From: Hyphomicrobiales bacterium
Lineage (GTDB): Bacteria; Pseudomonadota; Alphaproteobacteria; Rhizobiales; Rhizobiaceae
Reading direction: 5' to 3'
DNA length: 64,000 nt
Assembly (NCBI GenBank): GCA_900473045.1
Contig: UCKS01000012.1
Location: forward strand, 1 to 64,000
Both the position numbers and the translations under genes were made by a program. Each line of letters starts with the position of its first letter. Within the stretch, counting starts at the first letter, position 1. Below are positions 43,498-51,256 of the stretch, piece by piece. The notes under the pieces were generated by a model. That model was not told the DNA's origin and ran no database searches. It saw only the letters and a program-made list of their open reading frames with translations.

Positions 43498-43644
43498 TTA
43501 GCGAGCGACAGATGCGCGGGCGATGCTCTGGATGTCGGCGCGGTCGATGCCGAGGTCGCGCAGTTCGCGCGAGGTCATGCGGCCAAGTTCGGTGACCGTC
43601 TGACGGTACTTGCGCCAATTGTTGAAAGAGCGTGCTACGTTCAT
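43498..43644 (-). CDS. DUF1127 small protein
   Basis: A 48-residue, arginine-rich protein beginning MNVARSFNNWRKYRQ and containing LGRMTSRELRDLGIDRADI, the exact DUF1127 (YjiS-like) signature. Small rhizobial and Rhodobacter members bind RNA or influence phosphate and stress responses; in Rhodobacter a DUF1127 gene is transcribed with the cuckoo RNAs. Here it is a separate unit with its own ribosome site (AAAGGGG) and terminator. Confidence 0.9.
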   Translation of the reverse strand: MNVARSFNNWRKYRQTVTELGRMTSRELRDLGIDRADIQSIARASVAR

Positions 43645-43957
43645 GATAATCCCCTTTCTAGGGCTTTCCGGGCCCGGCAGCCAGTTGGTGGCGCCGTTGT
43701 CGTTCTGATGAGATGTATATAAGCCTCCCGATTTAGGAGTAACAGCGCCAATAGTTCAGGCCACCCATGCATCGGTTGCATGGTCAGCTTCCAGTGCGCC
43801 ACTCCCGCTGTCAAACTGCGGTCTTATACTTGGATCGCAACGCCGGTCGTCACCTACGCCATGACATCGCAGGACGCCTGATACGATTCTTTCAATCTCA
43901 GCGGAACCTTTTCCATCTCGCCGCGTTCGAGGGATGAGATAAACAGGAGTTACTAAT
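43645..43957. other. Intergenic region between DUF1127 and a small membrane peptide
   Basis: About 310 bases without a recognisable gene. On the minus strand, TATATA at 43716-43721 lies upstream of the DUF1127 gene and may be its -10 region. I see no repeats or stable hairpins here. Confidence 0.3.
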
Positions 43958-44113
43958 ATGCTCGCGAAGTTTTCCTATCTCGCATTCGGCTTTGTTGTCG
44001 GCGCCGGCCTGCTCATGGCTTTGAGCATGGCAGGTCATTCCACGCTTGCGAAAACGAGCCGTCTAAACGGCACCATCGCACCGGCGAGTTTTGAAATGGA
44101 ACGGTTTGGCTGA
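43958..44113 (+). CDS. Small single-pass membrane or exported peptide
   Basis: A 51-residue reading frame beginning MLAKFSYLAFGFVVGAGLLM, followed by a short polar tail ending in MERFG. The first 25 residues form one hydrophobic helix, compatible with an inner-membrane anchor or a signal peptide (possible cleavage near HSTLA-KT). AGGAG stands 8 bases before the ATG, a near-ideal ribosome site, which is the main reason to accept it. No family is recognised; the next gene converges on it. Confidence 0.55.
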   Translation: MLAKFSYLAFGFVVGAGLLMALSMAGHSTLAKTSRLNGTIAPASFEMERFG

Positions 44114-44194
44114 ACGCCCGACAAGCCAGTTTGCACCCGGTCGCGCCGGATACCCAGCGCGGGTCTTATCGTTGCGCTCAATCGTCCGGCCGTG

Positions 44195-44704
44195 TCATGA
44201 TAGCATTGCCCGCTGCATCGACAGGAAAATCCCCTTCAGCTCCGGCTCGCGAACACGCCGGGCCGCCTCGACGCAGGAGACCCACTCGCTGAGGCGTTGA
44301 CCTTTCTCCCGAAAGACGTCGCAGCTTTCCTTCACGTCAAGCAAATGGACCTGAACGCAGCAAGGCGCACGCTGGCCGTTGTCGAGCATTTTGAGATAGG
44401 TGAAATATCCGAGCGGCTTTTTTCGTGCTTTTCCGCGTACGCCGGCTTCCTCGAAAGCCTCGATCGCCGCGACCTCATGCGGCTTTTTGCCCGCCATCGG
44501 CCAACCCTTGGGGATAATCCAGCGGCCACTGTCACGGCTCGTCACCAACAGCACTTCGAATATGCTGCCTTCAGCGCGGACGCGATAGCACAGCGCTGCG
44601 AATTGCTCGCGCATTCGCTCCTTGAACAAGGTGCCGGTAAAAGGCGCCAGTTCGGATAGAAAGGCCGCTGGCTTTTTCCATGATTTTTTCAGCGCGCCGC
44701 ACAT
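44195..44704 (-). CDS. NUDIX hydrolase
   Basis: A 169-residue protein with a Nudix box, GWPMAGKKPHEVAAIEAFEEAGV, in which the usual RE pair is replaced by IE but the EEAG metal-binding core is kept. LVTSRDSGRWIIPKGWP before it and GYFTYLKML after it resemble the DIPP/MutT-like group that hydrolyses diphosphoinositol or dinucleotide polyphosphates. The ATG at 44704 lies 6 bases after the lacI stop; an ATG at 44737 overlapping lacI is possible. Probably co-transcribed with the LacI regulator. Confidence 0.83.
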   Translation of the reverse strand: MCGALKKSWKKPAAFLSELAPFTGTLFKERMREQFAALCYRVRAEGSIFEVLLVTSRDSGRWIIPKGWPMAGKKPHEVAAIEAFEEAGVRGKARKKPLGYFTYLKMLDNGQRAPCCVQVHLLDVKESCDVFREKGQRLSEWVSCVEAARRVREPELKGIFLSMQRAMLS

Positions 44705-44709
44705 TGGGC

Positions 44710-45726
44710 TCACCCGCCCCTGATCGAGGTTCGCCATACCAAATCGGCATGCAGGCGGATGGTATGGTTCTCAGGCTCCGCATCCTCCGATACCAGCCAG
44801 GACACGGCCTCGCGGGCAATCGTATCCACGGGCTGTGCGAATGTGGTCAGCCCGTAGGATGACCAGGATGCCTGTTCGATGTCGTCGAAACCGGCCACGC
44901 AAATCTGATCCGGGACAGAGATCGAAAACTGATGGCGGGCCGCATCCATGAAGCCGCAGGCGAGGAGATCGGTGGCACAGAAGACCGCGTCCGGGCGCTC
45001 CTTGCGGGTCAGAAGTTGCTGGGCAACGACGCGGCCGCTTTCATATCCGGTATGGCCAAACCGTTCGACGATCACATCCAGGCCCAATGCCTTGGCAGCG
45101 GCAACGAAGCCGTGCTCGCGTGCCATCAGGCTGGGGGTGCCGGCCTGGGAATTGGCAAAGGCGAGCTTGCGGCAGCCGGCCCGAACGAACGCCGTGGCAA
45201 TACGTGCTGCAGCATCCGCGTCATCCAGGTTGATCTTGAGCGGCCCTTCCCTGTCATCATCCCGGTTGATCAGCACCAGCCGCTGGCCGTTCTTCAGACA
45301 GAGATCGGTGATCGACTTGTCCGGCAGGCCGGAAAGGATGACCGAGGCATCGGCCCGGTAGCGGATCGCCTGCCGGAGCGCCAGATCGACGCTGCCATCC
45401 GACCGGTCGGTGTTGATCAACATCGCGACCTTACCGGAATTCTGCAACTGCTGCGTCAAGGCGCGCAACAGTGCCGAGCGATAGGGCGTGCCGATCTCCG
45501 AAACGATCAGGCAGACGATACCGCTTTCGTTGCGCATGAGGCCACGGGCCAGGTGATTGACGTGGTAGCCAAGCGCCTCTGCGGCATCGAGTACCTTCTG
45601 CCGTGTTTTCGGAGAAACGCTGGCACCGGAGGTAAACGTACGGGAAACCGCAGAGCGTGAAACCCCTGCCTTTTCCGCCACTTCCTGGGCACTGACGAAT
45701 AGTTTTTGTGACACGGCGCAGTCCAT
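44710..45726 (-). CDS. LacI-family transcriptional regulator
   Basis: A 338-residue LacI repressor: helix-turn-helix with SAQEVAEKAGVSRSAVSRTF, hinge helix region KVLDAAEALGYHVNHLARGL, then a periplasmic-binding-type ligand domain with VAGFDDIEQASW near the end. LacI proteins mostly sense sugars or sugar derivatives. It is divergent from the Afu-type importer and two TTGCA-N6-TGCAA dyads occupy the gap. Start taken at the ATG 45726. Confidence 0.88.
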   Translation of the reverse strand: MDCAVSQKLFVSAQEVAEKAGVSRSAVSRTFTSGASVSPKTRQKVLDAAEALGYHVNHLARGLMRNESGIVCLIVSEIGTPYRSALLRALTQQLQNSGKVAMLINTDRSDGSVDLALRQAIRYRADASVILSGLPDKSITDLCLKNGQRLVLINRDDDREGPLKINLDDADAAARIATAFVRAGCRKLAFANSQAGTPSLMAREHGFVAAAKALGLDVIVERFGHTGYESGRVVAQQLLTRKERPDAVFCATDLLACGFMDAARHQFSISVPDQICVAGFDDIEQASWSSYGLTTFAQPVDTIAREAVSWLVSEDAEPENHTIRLHADLVWRTSIRGG

Positions 45727-45751
45727 CCTCTTGCGTGCAATCTGCACAATT

Positions 45752-45767
45752 TTGCAATTGCGTGCAA
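45752..45767. promoter_or_regulatory. LacI-type operator A
   Basis: TTGCA-ATTGCG-TGCAA, an inverted repeat with a 6-base spacer, 26 bases before the lacI start codon. The same architecture recurs at 45840, so both are probably bound by the LacI protein (autoregulation and importer control). Confidence 0.55.
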
Positions 45768-45810
45768 GCGTTCGATCGGTCGAAATGCGACAGTTTTGTG
45801 AAGATTTAGT

Positions 45811-45826
45811 TTGACAGCGGTTTTCA
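45811..45826 (+). promoter_or_regulatory. -35 element / weak iron-box-like sequence before the Afu operon
   Basis: TTGACA at 45811-45816 is a consensus -35 box; a -10 box is poor (CAGCAT after 17 bases). The same bases also read TGA-N9-TCA (45812-45826), the form of a RirA iron box, but without the extra symmetry of those at 57382 and 63883, so this match may be chance. Confidence 0.3.
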
Positions 45827-45839
45827 TCTCATGCAGCAT

Positions 45840-45855
45840 TTGCACACGCTTGCAA
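45840..45855. promoter_or_regulatory. LacI-type operator B
   Basis: TTGCA-CACGCT-TGCAA, sharing the TTGCA-N6-TGCAA form with 45752. It lies just downstream of the predicted importer promoter, 45 bases before the binding-protein start, where a bound repressor would block transcription. Confidence 0.55.
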
Positions 45856-45899
45856 AAAGCGATCGGCGTGGAGGCGCTGCTTCAACAGGAGGAAATTTC

Positions 45900-46931
45900 A
45901 TGGGTTCACGATATATTGCCATTGCGGCATTGGCCGCCGGAACGACATTGTCAGCTTTTTCGGCCCAGGCCGCCGGCGATCTCAACCTGATCTGCTCGGC
46001 CGATGTGGTCATCTGCGAGCAGATGAAGGGCGACTTCGAAAAGGCGCATAGCGACATCAAGGTCAACATGGTGCGCCTGTCGTCCGGCGAGACCTATGCC
46101 AAGATCCGGGCCGAAGCGCGCAACCCGAAGACCGATATCTGGTGGGCAGGAACCGGCGATCCGCATCTGCAGGCCGCATCTGAAAACCTGACCCTGGAAT
46201 ACAAGTCGCCGATGCTCGACCAGTTGCAGGATTGGGCCAAGAAGCAGGCGGAAAGCTCCGGCTACAAGACAGTCGGCGTCTACGCCGGCGCGCTCGGCTG
46301 GGGCTACAATACCGAGATTTTCAAGGCCAAGGGTTTCAAGGAGCCGAAGTGCTGGGCGGACCTTCTCGACCCGGCGTTCAAGGGTGAAATCCAGATCGCC
46401 AACCCCAATTCGTCCGGCACCGCCTATACAGCGCTTGCCTCGCTGGTCCAGATCATGGGCGAAGACCAGGCCTATGACTATCTGAAGAAGCTCAACGCCA
46501 ATATCTCGCAATATACCAAGTCCGGCTCTGCCCCGGTCAAGGCTGCTGCGCGCGGCGAAACGGCGATCGGCATCGTCTTCATGCATGATGCCGTTGCCCA
46601 GACGGCCGAAGGTTTCCCGGTCAAGTCGGTCGCACCGTGCGAAGGTACCGGTTACGAGATCGGCTCGATGTCGATCGTCAAGGGCGCGAAGAACCTCGCC
46701 AACGCCAAGACCTGGTACGACTGGGCACTGAAGCCGGACGTGCAGTCGCGCATGAAGGATGCGAAATCCTTCCAGCTGCCGTCCAACAAAACGGCTGAAA
46801 TCCCCAAGGAAGCACCGCGCTTCGAGGACATCAAGCTGATCGACTACGACTTCAAGACCTATGGCGACCCGGCCAAGCGCAAGGAACTGCTCGAGCGCTG
46901 GGATCGCGAAATCAGCGCCAACGCCAACTAA
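45900..46931 (+). CDS. afuA: ABC transporter substrate-binding protein, AfuA-like
   Basis: A 343-residue periplasmic protein with a signal peptide cleaved near residue 25 (AQAAG). It belongs to the ferric-binding-like group but lacks the Tyr-Tyr iron pair. Instead it has His229-Asp230 (VFMHDAVAQ) and Glu253 (GTGYEIG), with the same Asp-to-Glu spacing as the sugar-contacting residues I recall for the hexose-phosphate binder AfuA. With a LacI regulator and a sugar-phosphatase-like gene nearby, a phosphorylated sugar is the more likely ligand than iron. AGGAGG precedes the ATG. Confidence 0.8.
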   Translation: MGSRYIAIAALAAGTTLSAFSAQAAGDLNLICSADVVICEQMKGDFEKAHSDIKVNMVRLSSGETYAKIRAEARNPKTDIWWAGTGDPHLQAASENLTLEYKSPMLDQLQDWAKKQAESSGYKTVGVYAGALGWGYNTEIFKAKGFKEPKCWADLLDPAFKGEIQIANPNSSGTAYTALASLVQIMGEDQAYDYLKKLNANISQYTKSGSAPVKAAARGETAIGIVFMHDAVAQTAEGFPVKSVAPCEGTGYEIGSMSIVKGAKNLANAKTWYDWALKPDVQSRMKDAKSFQLPSNKTAEIPKEAPRFEDIKLIDYDFKTYGDPAKRKELLERWDREISANAN

Positions 46932-46943
46932 GAGAAACCGGTC

Positions 46944-46974
46944 GGGCCGGGGCTATTGTTGCCACGGCCTGCCC
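46944..46974 (+). other. Hairpin between the afuA- and afuB-like genes
   Basis: GGGCCG and CGGCCTGCCC can pair around a short AT loop, about 13 bases after the afuA stop, followed by a second GC palindrome (CCCCGGCCGGGG, 46984-46995). Without a T tract, it is more likely to protect the binding-protein message and lower permease expression than to stop transcription fully. Confidence 0.4.
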
Positions 46975-47081
46975 AAAGTTTCTCCCCGGCCGGGGATCGC
47001 GCAACCCTCCACAGATTGCGGCGCGGTCTCCGGCCACTCCTAATTCCATATTTTGCATCATGAAAAGGCGCGGGGATCGTC

Positions 47082-49313
47082 ATGGACCATCGCAACCGTA
47101 GGCTGGATATTGTCCTTGGAATAGGTATTGCCGCCTTCCTTTTGGTTCCGTGGTACCGGATCGAAGGCGGATTTCTCGGATTTGGCTGGTTTTCCGGCTT
47201 TCCGACCGAGGCCTCCGTCGCTCCCGGCATTCTGCAAATCCTCAGCTACGGCCGCTGGTGGCTGGCCTTTGCCGGCCTGATCATGGCCGCTGCAGTCGCC
47301 GCGCGCTTCATTCGCGATCCGATGCGGCGCGGAACATTGCTTGCCACGGCAGGCGCCGCCGGCGTGCTGTTTCTGACACTTCAGGGGCTGGCGATCGGTT
47401 TTTCCGGCTGGTCCTGGACGATCAGCGAAACACTGTTCGGCGCGCTGTCCGACGGCCAGCCATCCATGGGTGCAGGCGCGGTGCTTTCAGCATTCGCCTT
47501 CGTTCTGATCTTCTCCTTCGGTCTTGGCGAACGCGGCGTCATGAAGGGCGATGCCTTTGTCGTCTCCTCGATCGCCATCCTGGTCCTCCTCGTCGCGATC
47601 TTCGTATTCTATCCGGTCGGCAGCATGCTGGTTGGCGCCTTCCAGGATTTCGACGGCTCGTTCAATCCGGACGGTTTTACCCGCAACATCCAGGACAATT
47701 CGATCTGGAGCCTTGGCTGCGTTGTCGGCGGCGAACGCTGCGGCGTTGCCTGGCGCACGCTCTGGCTGGCCTTGATGACGGCCGGCGGCTCGACCATCAT
47801 GGGGTTGGCCTTCGCGCTGGTTGCCACCCGCACGCGCTTTCCCTTCAAGAAGGGCCTGCGGCTTTTGACGGTGCTGCCGATCATTACCCCGCCCTTCGTC
47901 ATCGGCCTTGCGCTCACCCTGCTGTTTGGCCGCGCCGGTGTCATTACCGAAAGTCTGTCCTACCTGTTCGGCATCGAGCCCGGCCGCTGGCTCTATGGCC
48001 TGACCGGCATCTGGATCGCCCAGGTACTGTCGTTCACGCCGATTTCCTTCCTCGTGCTGATCGGTGTCGTCGAAGGCGTCAGCCCCTCGATGGAGGAAGC
48101 GTCCCAGACATTGCGCGCCGACCGCTGGCGTACCTTCTGGCGTGTATCTCTACCCTTGATGAAACCGGGTATCGCCAACGCCTTCCTGATCGGCTTCATC
48201 GAAAGCATGGCCGACTTCGGCAATCCGCTGGTGCTCGGCGGCAGCCATGGCGTGCTTTCGACCGAAATCTTCTTTGCCGTGGTTGGTTCGCAGAACGATC
48301 CGTCCCGCGCCGCCGTGCTTGCCATCATCCTGCTCTGCTTCACGCTGACGGCGTTCCTTGCCCAGCGCTACTGGCTGTCGGGCAAGAATTTCGCCACCGT
48401 GACCGGCAAGGGTGACAGCGGCTCGCATATCGCGCTGCCCCGCTCGATCTCCATCGCCGTCCATGCCATGGTCATCCCGTGGATGATCTTCACGATCGTC
48501 ATCTATGGCATGATCCTGGTCGGCGGCTTCGTGAAGACCTGGGGACTGGACAATTCACTGACGCTTGATCACTACGCCCGCGCCTTCTCCGTCGAAATGC
48601 GCGATGGGGCACTGGCCTGGACCGGCGTTGCCTGGAATTCCTTCTGGACGACGATCGAGATCGCGCTGATCTCGGCGCCGCTGACGGCTGCCGTCGGTTT
48701 GCTGACGGCCTACCTGATCGTCCGGCAGAAATTCGCCGGCCGGAATGTGTTCGAATTCGCCCTGATGATGAGCTTTGCCATTCCCGGCACGGTCATCGGT
48801 ATCAGCTACATCATGGCCTTCAACCTGCCGCCGCTGGAAATGACCGGCACGGCACTGATCCTGATTGCCTGCTTCGTCTTCCGCAACATGCCGGTCGGCG
48901 TGCGCGGCGGCGTGGCGGCGATGAGCCAGCTCGACAAGAGCCTCGACGAGGCGTCGCTGACCCTGCGCGCCAACAGCTTCAGGACGATCCGCAAGGTCAT
49001 CCTGCCGCTATTGCGCCCGGCGATCACCGCGGCCTTGGTCTATTCCTTCGTGCGGGCCATCACCTCGATCAGCGCCGTCATCTTCCTCGTCAGCGCCGAA
49101 TACAACATGGCGACCTCCTATATCGTTGGTCTCGTCGAAAACGGCGAGTACGGCGTGGCCATCGCCTATTCCTCGATGCTGATCGTGGTGATGATTGTCG
49201 TTATCGCCGGCTTCCAGCTTCTCGTCGGAGAACGCCGGTTGCGGCGCGAAAATCGCGTTGCCGGCGTCACCACAGCCCCTTCCCTTTCGCTCGGTCAGGA
49301 GAAAACCGTATGA
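47082..49313 (+). CDS. afuB: ABC transporter permease, AfuB-like (double-domain)
   Basis: A 743-residue permease. It is longer than ferric FbpB proteins (about 550) because of about 190 extra N-terminal residues with several membrane helices; AfuB proteins share this extension. Two permease halves follow, each with an EAA loop (MEEASQTLRADRWRTFWRVSLPLMKPG and LDEASLTLRANSFRTIRKVILPLLRP). It pairs with the downstream ATPase, whose start overlaps its stop by 4 bases. Confidence 0.83.
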   Translation: MDHRNRRLDIVLGIGIAAFLLVPWYRIEGGFLGFGWFSGFPTEASVAPGILQILSYGRWWLAFAGLIMAAAVAARFIRDPMRRGTLLATAGAAGVLFLTLQGLAIGFSGWSWTISETLFGALSDGQPSMGAGAVLSAFAFVLIFSFGLGERGVMKGDAFVVSSIAILVLLVAIFVFYPVGSMLVGAFQDFDGSFNPDGFTRNIQDNSIWSLGCVVGGERCGVAWRTLWLALMTAGGSTIMGLAFALVATRTRFPFKKGLRLLTVLPIITPPFVIGLALTLLFGRAGVITESLSYLFGIEPGRWLYGLTGIWIAQVLSFTPISFLVLIGVVEGVSPSMEEASQTLRADRWRTFWRVSLPLMKPGIANAFLIGFIESMADFGNPLVLGGSHGVLSTEIFFAVVGSQNDPSRAAVLAIILLCFTLTAFLAQRYWLSGKNFATVTGKGDSGSHIALPRSISIAVHAMVIPWMIFTIVIYGMILVGGFVKTWGLDNSLTLDHYARAFSVEMRDGALAWTGVAWNSFWTTIEIALISAPLTAAVGLLTAYLIVRQKFAGRNVFEFALMMSFAIPGTVIGISYIMAFNLPPLEMTGTALILIACFVFRNMPVGVRGGVAAMSQLDKSLDEASLTLRANSFRTIRKVILPLLRPAITAALVYSFVRAITSISAVIFLVSAEYNMATSYIVGLVENGEYGVAIAYSSMLIVVMIVVIAGFQLLVGERRLRRENRVAGVTTAPSLSLGQEKTV

Positions 49314-50371
49314 TCACCTCTCGCTCCGGCTCGGTCGTCTTTCAGAACATCAAGAAACAGTTCGGTGCCTTCACCGCCATTCACGACCTGTCGCTGACCA
49401 TCGAGCCTGGCCAGCTGGTCACGTTGCTCGGGCCTTCCGGCTGTGGCAAGACCACGACACTGCGCATGCTGGCTGGCCTTGAACATCCAAGCTCCGGCAA
49501 GATCCTGATCGGCGGCAAGGACGTGACCATGCTGCCGGCCAACGAGCGCGACGTTTCGATGGTGTTCCAGTCCTATGCGCTGTTTCCGCATATGAGTTCG
49601 CTCGACAATGTCGCCTATGGCCTGGAATCCTCCGGCCTCAAGAAGAAGGAAGCGCGTGAAAAGGCGGAAGAGGGTCTGAAGCTGGTCGGTCTCGCCGGTA
49701 TGGGCGGGCGACTCCCTGCCGAGCTTTCCGGCGGCCAGCAGCAGCGCGTCGCCGTTGCCCGCGCTCTCGTGCTCGAACCGCAGGTGCTGTTGCTCGACGA
49801 GCCGCTATCCAACCTTGACGCCCGCCTGCGCCGCCAGGTGCGCACCGAAATCCGCGACCTGCAGCAGCGCCTCGGCTTTACTGCCGTCTATGTGACCCAT
49901 GACCAGGACGAGGCGCTGGCCGTCTCCGACCGGATCGTCATCATGAAGGACGGGGTGGTCGCGCAGGAAGGCTCACCCCGTGACCTCTACGAGGCGCCAG
50001 CCTCGGCCTTCATTGCCGACTTCATGGGCGAGGCCAATGTGGTTGCCTGCGACGTCATCAGCGTCGATGGCGCCGACGCCACCATCCGCATCGGCGGGCT
50101 CGAACACCGCGTACCCAGCCGCAATGCCAGGCCCGGACCGGCAAAGCTTGCGGTGCGGCCAAATTCGATCACGCTGGAGCCGGCATCGGGTGCTGCCTTT
50201 CCGGGACAGATCACCCATGCTGCCTATCTCGGCGACCATGTCGAATACGAGGTAGAGACAAGCACAGGCAGGCTTTTCGTCGTCGATCCGGCCGTCGAGC
50301 GGGCCTTGGCACCAGCAACCGAAGTCGCTATCGGCTTCAAGGGACGCGGCATCGCCATCATCAACGGCTGA
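49310..50371 (+). CDS. afuC: ABC transporter ATP-binding protein, AfuC-like
   Basis: A 353-residue ATPase of the ferric/polyamine/sugar CUT1-like group: Walker [11 protein letters not shown]-loop [11 protein letters not shown], signature LSGGQQQR, Walker [16 protein letters not shown], switch VTHDQDEAL, and a C-terminal TOBE domain from residue 240. Coupled by ATGA overlap to the permease gene; a GGAGAAAAC site precedes it. Confidence 0.88.
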   Translation: MITSRSGSVVFQNIKKQFGAFTAIHDLSLTIEPGQLVTLLGPSGCGKTTTLRMLAGLEHPSSGKILIGGKDVTMLPANERDVSMVFQSYALFPHMSSLDNVAYGLESSGLKKKEAREKAEEGLKLVGLAGMGGRLPAELSGGQQQRVAVARALVLEPQVLLLDEPLSNLDARLRRQVRTEIRDLQQRLGFTAVYVTHDQDEALAVSDRIVIMKDGVVAQEGSPRDLYEAPASAFIADFMGEANVVACDVISVDGADATIRIGGLEHRVPSRNARPGPAKLAVRPNSITLEPASGAAFPGQITHAAYLGDHVEYEVETSTGRLFVVDPAVERALAPATEVAIGFKGRGIAIING

Positions 50372-50400
50372 GCCATACAATATTATAGAAGGACCATTTC

Positions 50401-51198
50401 ATGACATTGCAGATCTCCGGGCTCGACGCGCGTTTCGCCCTGGCACAGGCTATCGCCAAGGAAGCCGGTGCCGTTGCACTCGACTATTACAACAGGCGCG
50501 AGACGCTGGTGATCGAAACCAAGCGCGACCTGCAGGACGTTGTCTCCATTGCCGACCGCGAGGTCGAGAACCTCATTCGTGCCCGCGTCGCCGAGGCTAA
50601 CCCGGGCGACGGGTTCCTGGGCGAGGAATATGGTCTTGCTCCCGGCGATACCGGCTATACCTGGGTGGTCGATCCGATCGACGGCACCAGCCCTTTCGTC
50701 AACGGCATGCCGAACTGGTGCGTCTCGATCGCCGTGCTGCACAACAACGAACCGGTGATCGGCGTCATCTGCGCGCCCTGCCACGACGAACTCTATGCCA
50801 GTGCAAGCGGCAAGGGCGCGACACTCAATGGCCGGGTGCTGACGCTTGACCCCTCCCGCACCATACGCAACGCAGTCACCGGCATCGGCGCCAACAACTA
50901 TGTGACGCCTGCCTTCGTCGGCAAAATGGTCGAGGAGCTTTTGGCAGCCGGCGGCAATTTCATCCGCAACGGCTCCGGGGCGCTAATGCTTGCCTATGTC
51001 GCAGCCGGACGTCTTGTCGGATATTACGAGCCTTACATGCACGCTTGGGATTGCCTCGCCGGCTATTGCCTCGTCAAGGAGGCGGGCGGCTGGTATCACC
51101 CCTTCCCCGTCGAGGGAGAGCAGCTGACCAAGGGTTCGCCGGTGCTGGCCACGGCTCCCGGCGCACGGGAAGACCTGATGAAAATCGCCGGTCTCTGA
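50401..51198 (+). CDS. Inositol-monophosphatase-family phosphatase
   Basis: A 265-residue magnesium-dependent phosphatase: GEEYG (residues 75-79), WVVDPIDGTSPFVNGMPNW supplying the metal-binding DPIDGT block, and HAWDCLAGYCLVKEAGG with the third Asp. Members act on inositol phosphate, histidinol phosphate, fructose bisphosphate or nucleotide substrates; which one is not readable. It closes the Afu-type operon 29 bases after the ATPase, so dephosphorylation of an imported sugar phosphate is an appealing inference. Confidence 0.85.
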   Translation: MTLQISGLDARFALAQAIAKEAGAVALDYYNRRETLVIETKRDLQDVVSIADREVENLIRARVAEANPGDGFLGEEYGLAPGDTGYTWVVDPIDGTSPFVNGMPNWCVSIAVLHNNEPVIGVICAPCHDELYASASGKGATLNGRVLTLDPSRTIRNAVTGIGANNYVTPAFVGKMVEELLAAGGNFIRNGSGALMLAYVAAGRLVGYYEPYMHAWDCLAGYCLVKEAGGWYHPFPVEGEQLTKGSPVLATAPGAREDLMKIAGL

Positions 51199-51207
51199 AA
51201 ACCACGT

Positions 51208-51238
51208 ATAGGGCAGACACTAACAGGTGCTGCCCTAT
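51208..51238. terminator. Hairpin between convergent genes
   Basis: ATAGGGCAG (51208-51216) pairs perfectly with CTGCCCTAT (51230-51238), with a further CAC/GTG pair inside the loop. No T run, but its position between two converging genes suits a bidirectional transcription stop. Confidence 0.5.
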
Positions 51239-51256
51239 CGAGGCCCGAGCGGCACC

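Noticed and set aside
45812-45826. TGA-N9-TCA sequence before the Afu-type operon as a true iron box
   Set aside because: The bases also form the -35 promoter box, extra symmetry is missing, and regulator context points to a LacI protein; such a pattern occurs by chance about once in 4 kb.
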